Below are positions 1-9,189 of a stretch of 64,000 nt of DNA, in pieces (position 1 is the stretch's first letter; each line of letters opens with the position of its first letter). A program made the translations under genes and the position numbers. This stretch comes from Algoriphagus sp. NG3 (GTDB lineage Bacteria; Bacteroidota; Bacteroidia; Cytophagales; Cyclobacteriaceae). Under the pieces are notes generated by a model that ran no database searches, was not told the DNA's origin, and worked only from the letters and a program-made list of their open reading frames with translations. The stretch lies in the NCBI RefSeq assembly GCF_034119865.1, contig NZ_CP139421.1:3879001-3943000 (forward strand), written 5' to 3'.

Positions 1-1499
1 TTGTTGGTAGGATCAGGATCATCGGAGTGCGTATTCCCTGTCGCTACGTTATTATATCCACCCTCATCAAGCAGTGTAGCCGTTAACTCCATCGTTTGGG
101 ACTCTCCCACTGCCATATCCCCTATATTCCAAACCCCAAAAGAAGGATCGTAAGTACCTCTGGTCGCCGTGTAGGAGTTATAGGCATAGCCAGAAGGCAA
201 AAGATCCTTAACTATGACATATTTTGCTGAATCAGGACCGAAATTCTCCACTTCTATCGTAAAGACAACTTGATCACCTGAAAATGCAGTAGAGGGAAAA
301 ACTGATTTATCTACAGCTATATCTGCTACAGGCACCGGTTGGATGTCCCCGCAATCAATGACTGAATCTGTTTCCTCAGAATCTCCGATCATTTCCAGCT
401 TGATGTCATCTACAAATAAATCATTACCGTTGTCATCGGCGATAGCGTTCCGTATGGCAAAGGCCAAAAGCAATCCATCAGGATCAGTGTTTGGACAATC
501 AATAGGAACAGTAAATGTCCAACTCAACTCAACCCAAACATTAGATTGCCACCCACTCGCATCATAATAATTTATCACCTCAGATACCCCTACAAGATCT
601 TCTGTAGCAATATTTTGCACTTCGAATCTTATCCCTGCATTTGATGAATTATTACCTAATACAAAGGCGGTAAACTTGTAATTTTTACCAGGCTGCAAGT
701 AGGCTTCCCTTCTATAAAACTGATTTTGAACCCTACCCCCGTTGATCGCCAGTACAGCTCCATTGTCGGGATCTCCGTTAGGTTTGGAAGGTGGATTTAT
801 ATCCCACCAGGCCCAATTAGGTACTGGCTGAGGTATCCCATCATAGATATTTGCAGGATTGATTATAGCATAATACCCATTATCGATCATATTGGAATTT
901 TGCTCCTCAGACCCATTATAACTGGCATTTGGAAAAATCTGGGCATATTTATAAAACTTGCTTCCATGCGAAAAGGTATTCGGTAGACTTTCATCCTTTC
1001 CGGATTGGGGAACGTAAGGAGAGCTGAGGCGTAAAGTTGTATTGCCAAAATCATCGAAAAATACGATTTCTCCTTCGAGATCCTCCGATCCTGTGGAAGC
1101 ATTTAGTATTTGGAAGTTGGCATTGCTTATGGAATCATATCCGGTCAGAATGGTTCGTGCCTCCCGTACACCGGTAGGCACATGATATCCTCCACCGCCT
1201 ATATTATCCCCCACCTGTTTACTTCCTGCAGGAAGCAAAGCTGTAGCCTCCACCCTGAAGGCATCTTCAATACGCTTTCTATTTAAAGAAATAGGAAAAA
1301 CTGCCTTATTCCCAAGAATAGGAGTTGGGTCATGGAAAAACTCATTGTTTACCAAATCAGTAGGCAGATAAAAACCATGTTGATTTGCAGATAAATCAAA
1401 CTTTATTGCTTTAAATTCTTTCGTAGTAGGACTGCTATAAGCATTAAACAAACCAACAAAAATCAAAAGCAATAATGCCAGGCATCTATGATATTTCAT
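1..1499 (-). CDS. DUF11-repeat secreted surface protein, 3' end beyond the window
   Basis: The frame is open from an ATG at 1499 to the left edge (at least 499 residues), so only the N-terminal part is present. It starts MKYHRCLALLLLIFVGLF, a clear signal peptide. A jelly-roll-like stretch with many aromatic and Asn residues lies near residues 260-370 and resembles carbohydrate-binding modules; this is inferred. From about residue 390 comes a DUF11 repeat, recognised by VADIAVDKSVFPSTAFSGD, by WNIGDMAVGES and by the closing HSDDPDPTN just before the edge. DUF11 proteins of Bacteroidota are large secreted or wall-like surface proteins, often with a type IX secretion C-terminal domain; that part would lie outside the window. 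Exact function is unknown. Confidence 0.8.
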   Translation of the reverse strand, partial: MKYHRCLALLLLIFVGLFNAYSSPTTKEFKAIKFDLSANQHGFYLPTDLVNNEFFHDPTPILGNKAVFPISLNRKRIEDAFRVEATALLPAGSKQVGDNIGGGGYHVPTGVREARTILTGYDSISNANFQILNASTGSEDLEGEIVFFDDFGNTTLRLSSPYVPQSGKDESLPNTFSHGSKFYKYAQIFPNASYNGSEEQNSNMIDNGYYAIINPANIYDGIPQPVPNWAWWDINPPSKPNGDPDNGAVLAINGGRVQNQFYRREAYLQPGKNYKFTAFVLGNNSSNAGIRFEVQNIATEDLVGVSEVINYYDASGWQSNVWVELSWTFTVPIDCPNTDPDGLLLAFAIRNAIADDNGNDLFVDDIKLEMIGDSEETDSVIDCGDIQPVPVADIAVDKSVFPSTAFSGDQVVFTIEVENFGPDSAKYVIVKDLLPSGYAYNSYTATRGTYDPSFGVWNIGDMAVGESQTMELTATLLDEGGYNNVATGNTHSDDPDPTN

Positions 1500-1545
1500 G
1501 TTTCAGGGTATATTTCTCTCAATAAACTATTTTTTCAAAATCCGA

Positions 1546-1561
1546 TATCCACTAGTGGATA
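1546..1561. promoter_or_regulatory. 16-bp perfect palindrome upstream of the DUF11 gene
   Basis: TATCCACTAGTGGATA is its own reverse complement over all 16 bases. It lies 47 bp upstream of the ATG of the DUF11 gene, where an operator would be expected. No regulator is known; its role is inferred only from symmetry and position. Confidence 0.35.
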
Positions 1562-1576
1562 CCAGACCATTCTAGA

Positions 1577-1942
1577 TTAATCGATATCGCACCTACACTT
1601 TAGCACCAATTCCGGTGATTTTCGTCCCAATAGTTTTCCTATCCGGTATTCCAGTAAATTTATTGCAGTGGTCTTCTGGTCAGAATGGCTGGATTCAGCT
1701 GGCTTTCTAACTGTATAGATATTTTTCCCGTAAAAACCGGAAATAACAATAAATACTCCAAGGACTGATCTAAAATCGGCTGATAAAGATCTTCCATCTT
1801 TCCCTCCACATGGAAAAGACTTTACGAAATCAAATTCTCCCCTCTGGCTTTTTGGCGTTTGCATAAAAAAGCACCCATCGTCAAAAACCTTAAAAAGGAG
1901 TCTTAAAAAAGAAAAGGCATTATTACTTAAATATTTCGCCAT
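1577..1942 (-). CDS. doubtful hypothetical ORF, 121 aa
   Basis: An open frame starting MAKYLSNNAFSFLRLL and ending in KCRCDID, inside an otherwise gene-free AT-rich kilobase. I recognise no domain, signal peptide or membrane segment. It is moderately hydrophobic near the start and has five cysteines. It could be a small orphan gene or a chance frame; there is no neighbour in the same direction within an operon distance except the DUF11 gene 78 bp downstream. Confidence 0.2.
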   Translation of the reverse strand: MAKYLSNNAFSFLRLLFKVFDDGCFFMQTPKSQRGEFDFVKSFPCGGKDGRSLSADFRSVLGVFIVISGFYGKNIYTVRKPAESSHSDQKTTAINLLEYRIGKLLGRKSPELVLKCRCDID

Positions 1943-2542
1943 ATACTGATCTTAAAAATTATAAATAAAGCAACAAGTCTCTCAAACTTTAAAATGCTAT
2001 TTTCTAAGACTACGCCTAGAATCAACTAGGCTTGCAATCGACTGAAAAATAATTAAACCATTCATTTTCAGTCAAATAACATAAAAAGATTATAAGACTT
2101 TTTACTTTTTGAGCCAGAGTCATTCACACAATCAGCACCTAATGACTTGGATTCAATATGACTAATGTAAAAAAAAGTCACTTCATTAAGAATGGATTTT
2201 GATTAAAAATAGAAAGAATTCAATATTTATTTTGATTAAATCAATCCCCAGGAAAGCTAGACCAAGGACAAACTCGCTCCCATTTAGCCTTCATCTAAGA
2301 AGAAATTGCTAATAAGGAAAACACCTTATCAAAATTTGCCACCTTTAATTAGATAAGAATTTCTCCAGTTGAAATCTCACCCTCTTTAATAAATCAACAT
2401 TTCCTCTCCTATCTAAGCAACTTTGTGGGTAAGCATCATATCGAATTGCCAGGATTTAAATTTTAAAAGAAAATTCTAAATGGAAGAGTTAACATTGATC
2501 ACTGAATTTAAAAAACACAACAAAAAGATTAAATCACTTCTC
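1943..2542. other. AT-rich intergenic stretch
   Basis: About 600 bp with no convincing gene, RNA or terminator. It is very AT-rich with homopolymer A and T runs and stop codons in all frames. It separates the minus-strand DUF11 gene from the plus-strand efflux region, so it probably holds upstream regulatory DNA only. Confidence 0.5.
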
Positions 2543-2573
2543 TTGACTATCACCTATACCTTATTTAAGTTTG
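2543..2573 (+). promoter_or_regulatory. candidate Bacteroidota promoter before the small secreted protein
   Basis: TTG at 2543-2545 and TAAGTTTG at 2566-2573 are separated by 20 bp, matching the TTTG / TAnnTTTG pattern of the Bacteroidota primary sigma factor. The -7 element ends only 7 bp before the ATG at 2581, so the transcript would have almost no leader. Confidence 0.5.
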
Positions 2574-2580
2574 TGCCGAA

Positions 2581-2991
2581 ATGGCAAAGTACTTAGTCAG
2601 GTTAATTTTAGCTTTTAGTATCCTTCTATCGAGTGGGTATAGTGCTGTCTATGCCAATCTCGACAGTGATTCTACTTTTGAAAGTTTAGAAAATTCTTTT
2701 GAGACTGCTATTGGTTCAAATAGTTCACTGCAGCATCCGCTTACTTTATCCAAGGCAAAGGATCACAGCACTGATATTTTCACCGTCAACAATTCAAAGG
2801 TTGAAGAAGAAGACGATGAATTTGTCTCCAATAACAGTCATTTAAATCCCTCCCAACTCAGTGCGATTTACATCACACAGATAGTTGGTTTTATTTTTCA
2901 GGAATCTTCCCATGACTCGCATTTCAGCAAGTATATCCCATCTACTGGCTCAGTCCGTAAACACATAGTCATTCAGGTATTCAGAATATAA
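2581..2991 (+). CDS. small secreted hypothetical protein upstream of the RND operon
   Basis: 136 residues. The N-terminus (MAKYLVRLILAFSILLSS followed by GYSAVYA) is a good cleavable signal peptide, so the product is periplasmic or outer. The mature part is polar with an acidic EEEDDE patch near residue 77 and ends in HIVIQVFRI. Small proteins of this layout (signal peptide, low complexity, a C-terminal ..VFRVFRI-like end) are found in Bacteroidota near RND efflux genes as I recall; no function is known. It is 170 bp upstream of the adaptor gene and in the same direction, so it may be co-transcribed. Confidence 0.65.
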   Translation: MAKYLVRLILAFSILLSSGYSAVYANLDSDSTFESLENSFETAIGSNSSLQHPLTLSKAKDHSTDIFTVNNSKVEEEDDEFVSNNSHLNPSQLSAIYITQIVGFIFQESSHDSHFSKYIPSTGSVRKHIVIQVFRI

Positions 2992-3161
2992 GACCAATTT
3001 TTTGAGGCAGAAAGACACTTTTGCTTAAAACTCCCCCTTTTCCTAGTTAACCCTAGAACCATTAGCCAAAAGCTATTGCTGTTCAATGGGTTCTGTATAT
3101 TTCTTATACACGATCGCCCCAAAATCACCCGGAAAAAAGTATCGTTTTTAAAAATCATCAT

Positions 3162-4250
3162 ATGAAAAATCAAATTTTCATGCTCTTGAGCCTGTGTGGC
3201 ACTTTGTGGATCACAAGCTGCAACTCACACGGAGAAGAGCATCATGAGGCAGAAACTACCTTTCAGGTAACCAGCCCATTAATCATGGATACATTGATCA
3301 CTAAAGATTATGTCTCCCAAATACATTCTATCCAGCATATAGAGCTGCGTGCCCAAGAAAGAGGCTACCTGCAGAAGATCTATGTAGATGAAGGCCAACT
3401 TGTAAAAAAAGGCCAACTCATGTTCAAAATTATGCCTAAGCTCTATGAAGCAGAGCAGCAAAGTGCGGCAGCAGAAGTAGATTTTGCTGAGATCGAATAT
3501 CAAAACACCAAAACTCTGGCTGACAGAAACATTGTCGCCCCCAATGAATTGGCCATGGCAAAGGCAAAATTGGCGAAAGCAAAAGCAGAGCTGGCTCTTG
3601 CAGAAGTACACCTCCAATTCACAGAGATCAGAGCCCCTTTTGATGGAATTATCGGTCGATTCCGAGTAAGAGAAGGAAGCTTACTGGATGAAGGAGAGCT
3701 GCTTTCAGAATTCTCCGACAATAGCAAAATGTGGGTTTATTATAATGTCCCTGAAGCAGAGTATTTAGAATACCAGGCAGAGGTGAAGAGTGACGATGAT
3801 GTGATAGTCAACCTCCTGATGGCAAACAATAAGCATTTTACTTATCCCGGAGTAGTAGAAACCATAGTGGCAGATTTCAACAATGAGACTGGAAATATTG
3901 CCTTCAGAGCCACATTTCCAAATCCGGACGGTCTACTCAGACATGGAGAAACAGGTAATGTAGAGATGAGTATCCAGCTCAAGGATGCATTGCTTATTCC
4001 ACAGAAAGCAACTTTTGAAGTACTGGATAAGAAATACGTGTATGTCGTGGATGATGAAAATAAAATCCGCTCCAGAGAGGTAACTATTGCTGCTGAACTT
4101 CCGCACATTTATGCTATTTCAGGTGGTTTGGAAACGACTGATAAGATCCTTCTGGAAGGACTTAGACTGGTTAGGGAAAATGACGAAATCCATTACGATT
4201 TCGTGCAGCCGCACACCGCATTGTCCCAGTTAGACTTGTATGCCGAGTAG
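3162..4250 (+). CDS. RND efflux periplasmic adaptor lipoprotein (HlyD/AcrA family)
   Basis: 362 residues, usual length for the family. It bridges the inner-membrane RND pump to the outer-membrane channel. The signal peptide ends in a lipobox with Cys20 (LWITSC), giving an inner-membrane-anchored lipoprotein. The lipoyl half-motifs are visible around residues 62-90 (GYLQKIYVDEGQLVKKGQ) and 165-180 (IRAPFDGIIGRFRVREGSL), with an Ala/Glu/Lys-rich alpha-hairpin between them (about 95-150). Beta-barrel and membrane-proximal domains follow. First gene of a three-gene operon; the pump starts 30 bp downstream. Substrate cannot be told from sequence; multidrug or solvent export is typical. Confidence 0.93.
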   Translation: MKNQIFMLLSLCGTLWITSCNSHGEEHHEAETTFQVTSPLIMDTLITKDYVSQIHSIQHIELRAQERGYLQKIYVDEGQLVKKGQLMFKIMPKLYEAEQQSAAAEVDFAEIEYQNTKTLADRNIVAPNELAMAKAKLAKAKAELALAEVHLQFTEIRAPFDGIIGRFRVREGSLLDEGELLSEFSDNSKMWVYYNVPEAEYLEYQAEVKSDDDVIVNLLMANNKHFTYPGVVETIVADFNNETGNIAFRATFPNPDGLLRHGETGNVEMSIQLKDALLIPQKATFEVLDKKYVYVVDDENKIRSREVTIAAELPHIYAISGGLETTDKILLEGLRLVRENDEIHYDFVQPHTALSQLDLYAE

Positions 4251-4280
4251 TCTATTCCACACTAAAAACCAGAAGTAAAG

Positions 4281-7200
4281 ATGTTTACTACATTCATAAA
4301 AAGACCGGTTTTTGCGATTGTGATTTCGATCATGATCGTATTTATAGGTTCGCTTGCCATTAAGCAGTTACCTATATCCCAGTTTCCCCAGATTGCTCCT
4401 ACGACGGTAAGTATTTTCATAGCTTATCCGGGATCAAGTGCAGATGTATTGGTGAAATCAACCCTGATTACGCTGGAAAACTCCATTAACGGGGTAGAAG
4501 GCATGCGCTATATGGCCACAGATGCTACCAGTGCAGGCGAAGCAACACTCAATATCATCTTCGAACCCGGCACGGATCCAAATCAAGCTGTGATACGGGT
4601 CAAGACTAGGGTGGATCAGGTAATGCCTCTCCTACCCGAACTCGTACAAAGAGAAGGGGTAGTAATTACGCCTATCCAGCCGAGTATGCTGATGTATGTC
4701 AACCTGTACTCCACGAGCGAAAACATGGATGAAAAATTCCTATACAATTATGCTAACGTGAATATGATCCCTGAAATCAACAGAATCAAAGGAGTGGCGA
4801 GATCACAAATATTAGGTAGTCGTACCTACGCTATGCGTGTCTGGCTAAATCCTGACCGTATGCGTGCCTACAACATATCTGTAGAAGAAGTCATGGAAGC
4901 AATGCAAGAGCAGAGTATAGTAGGTCGCCCGGGTAGAATAGGACAAAGTTCGGGTATTGAAGCTCAGTCTCTAGAATATGTATTGACCTACAAAGGTTGG
5001 TTTAGCAAACCTGAAGAATATGACAACATCATTATCCGGGCAAATGCAGAAGGTGAGAGCATCAAACTGAAAGACATTGCCAAAACCGAATTGGGAAGTG
5101 AATTCTTTGATATTTATTCCAATCTGGATGGTCACCCATCTGCCGCAATTGTCTTAAAGCAAAACTATGGCAGCAATGCCAGTGACGTAATCGAAGAGGT
5201 AAAAGCAGAGCTGGAAATAATGAAAGCTTCTTTTCCTCCCGGAATGGATTACAAAATCAGTTATGATGTATCCCGATTCTTGGATGCATCTACCGAGCAG
5301 GTAATCCATACGCTACGGGATGCCTTTATTCTCGTTGCTTTGGTTGTGTTCATCTTCTTGGGGGATTGGCGATCTACGTTGATCCCTATTATAGCTGTCC
5401 CGGTATCCCTGATAGGAGCATTTTTTGTCCTTCAGATGTTCGGACTCTCGATCAATATCATTACGCTCTTTGCCTTGGTACTTGCCATCGGTATTGTGGT
5501 GGATGATGCGATTGTGGTGGTGGAAGCTGTACATGCCAAAATGGAGGAGTTCCCCCATCTGACTCCCTATCAGGCTGTAAAACGGGTGCTTGGTGAAATC
5601 AGCGGAGCGATCATCGCCATCACTGCGGTAATGGTTTCCGTATTCTTGCCCATCTCATTTATGAGTGGCCCTGTGGGCACATTCTATCGCCAGTTTTCTA
5701 TCACCATGGCCAGCTCCATTGTGATTTCCGCCATCATTGCGTTGACGTTGACACCTGTGCTATGTGCCATGCTTTTGAAAAACAATCATGGTAAAGAGAA
5801 GAAGAGAAATCTACTGACAAAAGGGCTGGATAGTTTCAATAGCGGTTTTGATAAATTGACCGGGAAATATGTAAGCTTGCTTAGATCCATGGTAAGCAGA
5901 AGGTGGCTTACATTCGGGATCTTATTGCTCTTTGGAGCAGGTATTGTCTTCGAAAATCAAATTTTACCTGCAGGATTTATTCCTAGTGAGGATCAGGGAA
6001 CCATCTATGCCATTATCCAAACACCTCCTGGCGCTACGCTGGAAAGAACCAATCAAGTTTCGCAGAAGCTGCAGAAAATATGTGAAGAGATAGATGGTGT
6101 AGAATCTGTTTCGTCTTTGGCGGGCTACGAAATCATGACTGAAGGCCGGGGATCCAATGCCGGTACTTGTTTGATCAACCTAAAACCATGGAGTGAACGA
6201 AAGCACAGCGTAAAAGAAATCATGGAGGAACTGGAGGAAGAATCCAAAGGTCTCGGCGCAGTGATAGAATTCTTCGAGCCGCCTGCAATTCCCGGATTTG
6301 GTTCATCAGGAGGATTCTCTATGCGGCTTTTAGACCAGACCACTACTACTGATTATCAAGAGTTTGACAAGATCAACAAACAATTTATGGATGACTTGGG
6401 CAAGCGAAAAGAGATCACCGGCTTGTTCACCTTCTTTGCAGCGAACTATCCCCAATACGAACTGGAAATCGATAACGACAAGGCAATGCAGAAGGGTGTA
6501 TCCATAGGAAAAGCGATGGAAAACCTGAACATCCTTATCGGTAGTACTTACGAGCAGGGGTTTATCCGATTTGGCAGATTCTTCAAAGTTTACGTTCAGT
6601 CAGACCCTGCATTTAGGAGACTTCCCTCCGATGTCTTGAATCTGTTTGTGAAAAATGAAGCAGGCGAAATGGTTCCTTACTCAGCATTCATGACCATGAA
6701 GAAAACCCAGGGGCCGAATGAAGTTACCCGCTTCAACATGTACAATTCTTCATCCATTCGTGGACTTCCGGCACCGGGATTTACAACTGCCGATGCAATC
6801 CAAGCGATCAGAGAAGTATCTGCCCAGACGCTTCCAAAAGGTTACGACATTGCCTGGGAAGGGCTTTCCTATGACGAATCCAACAGAGGAAATGAAGCCC
6901 TTTATGTATTCTTGATCGTATTGGTATTTGTGTATTTCGTGTTGGCAGCACAGTATGAAAGCTTTATCATTCCGCTTGCCGTGGTTTTCTCGCTACCTGC
7001 GGGTGTATTTGGATCCTTCTTTTTACTAAAACTGATGGGGCTGGACAATGATATCTATGCACAGATTGGACTAATTATGCTAGTCGGATTATTGGGTAAA
7101 AATGCCGTGCTGATCGTGGAATTTGCTGTTCAAAAACGTCAGGAAGGATTGAGCATTTTTGAAGCAGCCATTGAAGGAGCCAAGGTGCGTTTCCGACCTA

Positions 7201-7448
7201 TTCTGATGACATCATTTGCCTTTATCGCAGGTTTGATTCCATTGATCTTGGCATCTGGCGCAGGGGCAATCGGTAACCATACCATCGGTGCTTCTGCACT
7301 TGGAGGCATGCTATTCGGTACCGTTTTCGGGGTAATTATTGTCCCTGGCTTATACTTCATATTTGGAAGTTTGGCAGATGGCCGCCATCTGATCAAGAAC
7401 CAAGATGAAAGTCCATTATCCGAACCAAAACACCCCTCACATGCTTAA
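4281..7448 (+). CDS. RND multidrug efflux pump, inner-membrane AcrB-type permease
   Basis: 1055 residues, typical of the HAE1 subfamily. It begins MFTTFIKRPVFAIVISIMIV, the standard first transmembrane helix. Two large periplasmic loops alternate with twelve predicted membrane helices. The proton-relay acidic pair in TM4 is present (GIVVDDAIVVVE, Asp408-Asp409), as is the Lys of TM10 (GLLGKNAVLIVEFA). It exchanges protons for drugs or other hydrophobic substrates and works with the flanking adaptor and channel. The outer-membrane channel gene overlaps its stop by 8 bp, so translation is probably coupled. No degradation or missing key residue is seen. Confidence 0.96.
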   Translation: MFTTFIKRPVFAIVISIMIVFIGSLAIKQLPISQFPQIAPTTVSIFIAYPGSSADVLVKSTLITLENSINGVEGMRYMATDATSAGEATLNIIFEPGTDPNQAVIRVKTRVDQVMPLLPELVQREGVVITPIQPSMLMYVNLYSTSENMDEKFLYNYANVNMIPEINRIKGVARSQILGSRTYAMRVWLNPDRMRAYNISVEEVMEAMQEQSIVGRPGRIGQSSGIEAQSLEYVLTYKGWFSKPEEYDNIIIRANAEGESIKLKDIAKTELGSEFFDIYSNLDGHPSAAIVLKQNYGSNASDVIEEVKAELEIMKASFPPGMDYKISYDVSRFLDASTEQVIHTLRDAFILVALVVFIFLGDWRSTLIPIIAVPVSLIGAFFVLQMFGLSINIITLFALVLAIGIVVDDAIVVVEAVHAKMEEFPHLTPYQAVKRVLGEISGAIIAITAVMVSVFLPISFMSGPVGTFYRQFSITMASSIVISAIIALTLTPVLCAMLLKNNHGKEKKRNLLTKGLDSFNSGFDKLTGKYVSLLRSMVSRRWLTFGILLLFGAGIVFENQILPAGFIPSEDQGTIYAIIQTPPGATLERTNQVSQKLQKICEEIDGVESVSSLAGYEIMTEGRGSNAGTCLINLKPWSERKHSVKEIMEELEEESKGLGAVIEFFEPPAIPGFGSSGGFSMRLLDQTTTTDYQEFDKINKQFMDDLGKRKEITGLFTFFAANYPQYELEIDNDKAMQKGVSIGKAMENLNILIGSTYEQGFIRFGRFFKVYVQSDPAFRRLPSDVLNLFVKNEAGEMVPYSAFMTMKKTQGPNEVTRFNMYNSSSIRGLPAPGFTTADAIQAIREVSAQTLPKGYDIAWEGLSYDESNRGNEALYVFLIVLVFVYFVLAAQYESFIIPLAVVFSLPAGVFGSFFLLKLMGLDNDIYAQIGLIMLVGLLGKNAVLIVEFAVQKRQEGLSIFEAAIEGAKVRFRPILMTSFAFIAGLIPLILASGAGAIGNHTIGASALGGMLFGTVFGVIIVPGLYFIFGSLADGRHLIKNQDESPLSEPKHPSHA

Positions 7449-8880
7449 GAAAACAATAAATATATGTCTAGTGTCAGTGGCAATGGCTTTAGCTGTGACT
7501 GCTTGCAAAACTCCTGAGTTACTACAGAAGCGCATAAATAACGATGTACCCGAAAGCTATACAGATAGCCCTCAGGACACAACAAATACTGCGTCAGAAG
7601 TGAAGTGGCAAGACTATTTTGCCGACCCATACCTAAAGGCGCTGATCGACACTGCGCTGAGCAACAATCAGGAACTGAATATCACCTTGCAGGAAATTCA
7701 GATCGCCCAAAACGAAGTTAGGGTCAGAAAGGGAGAGATCCTTCCATCGGTAAACATAGGCGCAGCGGCCGCAGTAGACAAAGTAGGCAGGTATACCAGC
7801 CAAGGTGCAAATGATGCCAATACGGATATCAAGCCCGGCAAAGAAATGCCTGAACCACTTCAAGACTACATGCTTGGTGCATATGCTACTTGGGAAGTTG
7901 ATATTTGGCATAAACTCCGAAACGCCAAAAAGGCTGCAATGAGCCGATATTTAGGCAGTGTGGAAGGCAAAAACTTCATGGTGACTAACTTGGTCTCTGA
8001 GATCGCCAATTCTTATTACGAACTGTTGGCACTCGACAATGAGCTGGCTATTGTAAAGCAGAATATTGAGATTCAGAATAATGCCCTGGAGATTGTAAAA
8101 TATCAGAAAGATGCAGCCCGGGTGACAGAGTTGGCGGTGCGAAGGTTTCAAGCACAGGTGTTGAATACACAAAGCCTGCAATATGGTATTCAACAAGATA
8201 TCATAGAAGTCGAGAATCGAATCAACTTTCTGGTAGGTAGATTTCCGCAGCGGGTGGAGAGAAATTCAGAAGCATTTGCAGAACTGATTCCTGAGACAAT
8301 TCAGGCGGGTATCCCTTCCCAACTGTTGGCAAACCGACCTGATATCAGGCAGGCTGAACTCGAATTGGCAGCTTCTAAAATTGACATATCAGTGGCAAAA
8401 GCTGACTTCTATCCTTCGCTGGCTATCACGGCAGGGCTAGGTTTTAATGCCTTCAACCCTAGCTATATATTCACCTCTCCCCAGTCTCTGATTTATTCTG
8501 CTGCCGGTGAACTGGTAGCTCCACTGATCAATAGAAACGCTATTAAAGCAAAATATCTGACAGCAAATGCCAAGCAGATTCAGGCTATTTATGACTATGA
8601 AAGAACCATCTTGAATGCCTACATAGAAGTAGCCAATCAACTCTCCAATATTCAGAATCTGGATCACACGTATGAGCTGAAGTCAAAGGAAGTTCAGGCA
8701 CTAACTTCTTCAGTTGATATTTCCAATGAACTATTCAAGTCTGCAAGAGCGGACTACATGGAAGTGTTGCTAACACAGAGAGACGCACTGGAATCCAAAT
8801 TCGAATTGATCGAGACCAAAATGAAGCAAATGAATGCCAAGGTAAATATATACCAAGCCCTTGGCGGTGGTTGGAAATAA
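7441..8880 (+). CDS. outer-membrane efflux channel, TolC/OprM family lipoprotein
   Basis: 479 residues from the ATG at 7441, which I prefer to an in-frame ATG at 7405 because it gives an immediate signal peptide with a lipobox (MALAVTAC, Cys22) and an 8-bp overlap with the pump gene. Two OEP repeats are present (about residues 50-250 and 270-475); landmarks are YATWEVDIWHKLRNAKKAA, the LLANRPDIRQAELELAASK motif and the closing YQALGGGWK, which is characteristic of the NodT/OprM group. Forms the trimeric outer-membrane exit duct. Last gene of the operon; a terminator follows 59 bp later. Confidence 0.94.
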   Translation: MLKKTINICLVSVAMALAVTACKTPELLQKRINNDVPESYTDSPQDTTNTASEVKWQDYFADPYLKALIDTALSNNQELNITLQEIQIAQNEVRVRKGEILPSVNIGAAAAVDKVGRYTSQGANDANTDIKPGKEMPEPLQDYMLGAYATWEVDIWHKLRNAKKAAMSRYLGSVEGKNFMVTNLVSEIANSYYELLALDNELAIVKQNIEIQNNALEIVKYQKDAARVTELAVRRFQAQVLNTQSLQYGIQQDIIEVENRINFLVGRFPQRVERNSEAFAELIPETIQAGIPSQLLANRPDIRQAELELAASKIDISVAKADFYPSLAITAGLGFNAFNPSYIFTSPQSLIYSAAGELVAPLINRNAIKAKYLTANAKQIQAIYDYERTILNAYIEVANQLSNIQNLDHTYELKSKEVQALTSSVDISNELFKSARADYMEVLLTQRDALESKFELIETKMKQMNAKVNIYQALGGGWK

Positions 8881-8938
8881 ATTGGTTGATTAAAGGTTGA
8901 ACGGCTATCCATTCAATGATATGGATAGGAATGTAGAA

Positions 8939-8971
8939 AGTCCCTCTGAATGTTTGGAGGGACTTTTTTTA
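8939..8971 (+). terminator. Rho-independent terminator of the RND operon
   Basis: Perfect 8-bp stem AGTCCCTC / GAGGGACT with a 10-nt loop, followed by a run of T. It lies 59 bp after the channel gene stop. Confidence 0.9.
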
Positions 8972-8987
8972 GTTTTAAATCCAAACT

Positions 8988-9183
8988 ATATGAACATGAA
9001 AAAATAAACATGTTCATATTTCCTGTAAAAATGGACATATATCGATTATATGTCCATTTGCTGAACATATACCGACTATATGTTCAGATTTTACCAAATT
9101 ATGGACACGTATACAAAACCTGTCCAAAAAACGTCGGTTATTCTATATCATGTTCATTTTATTTCAAAAAATGAACATGATAT
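8988..9183. repeat. cluster of five palindromes with alternating GAACA / GGACA cores
   Basis: Read directly: arms 8988-8998 / 9009-9019 (11 bp, TGAACAT core), 9029-9041 / 9047-9059 (13 bp, TGGACAT core), 9061-9071 / 9077-9087 (11 bp, TGAACAT core), 9102-9107 / 9121-9126 (6 bp, TGGACA core, decayed), and 9145-9160 / 9168-9183 (16 bp, TGAACAT core). All arms of 11 bp or more are perfect. The cores alternate A,G,A,G,A, and units two and three share the same 5-nt spacer length. It fills the gap between convergent genes (RND operon and ABC ATPase). The last hairpin ends 6 bp from the stop of the ABC ATPase gene and might act as its terminator. No family of element is recognised. Confidence 0.8.
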
Positions 9184-9189
9184 CACCGC

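Noticed and set aside
2033..2044. Further LacI-like operator (GCAATCGACTGA)
   Set aside because: Only 10 of 12 core positions match and it has no pectin or uronate gene nearby.
8950..9174. 74-codon plus-strand frame after the RND terminator
   Set aside because: It lies over the palindrome cluster; its repeated DIYRLYV / NIYRLYV pieces simply reflect the palindromes, and it starts inside the terminator hairpin.
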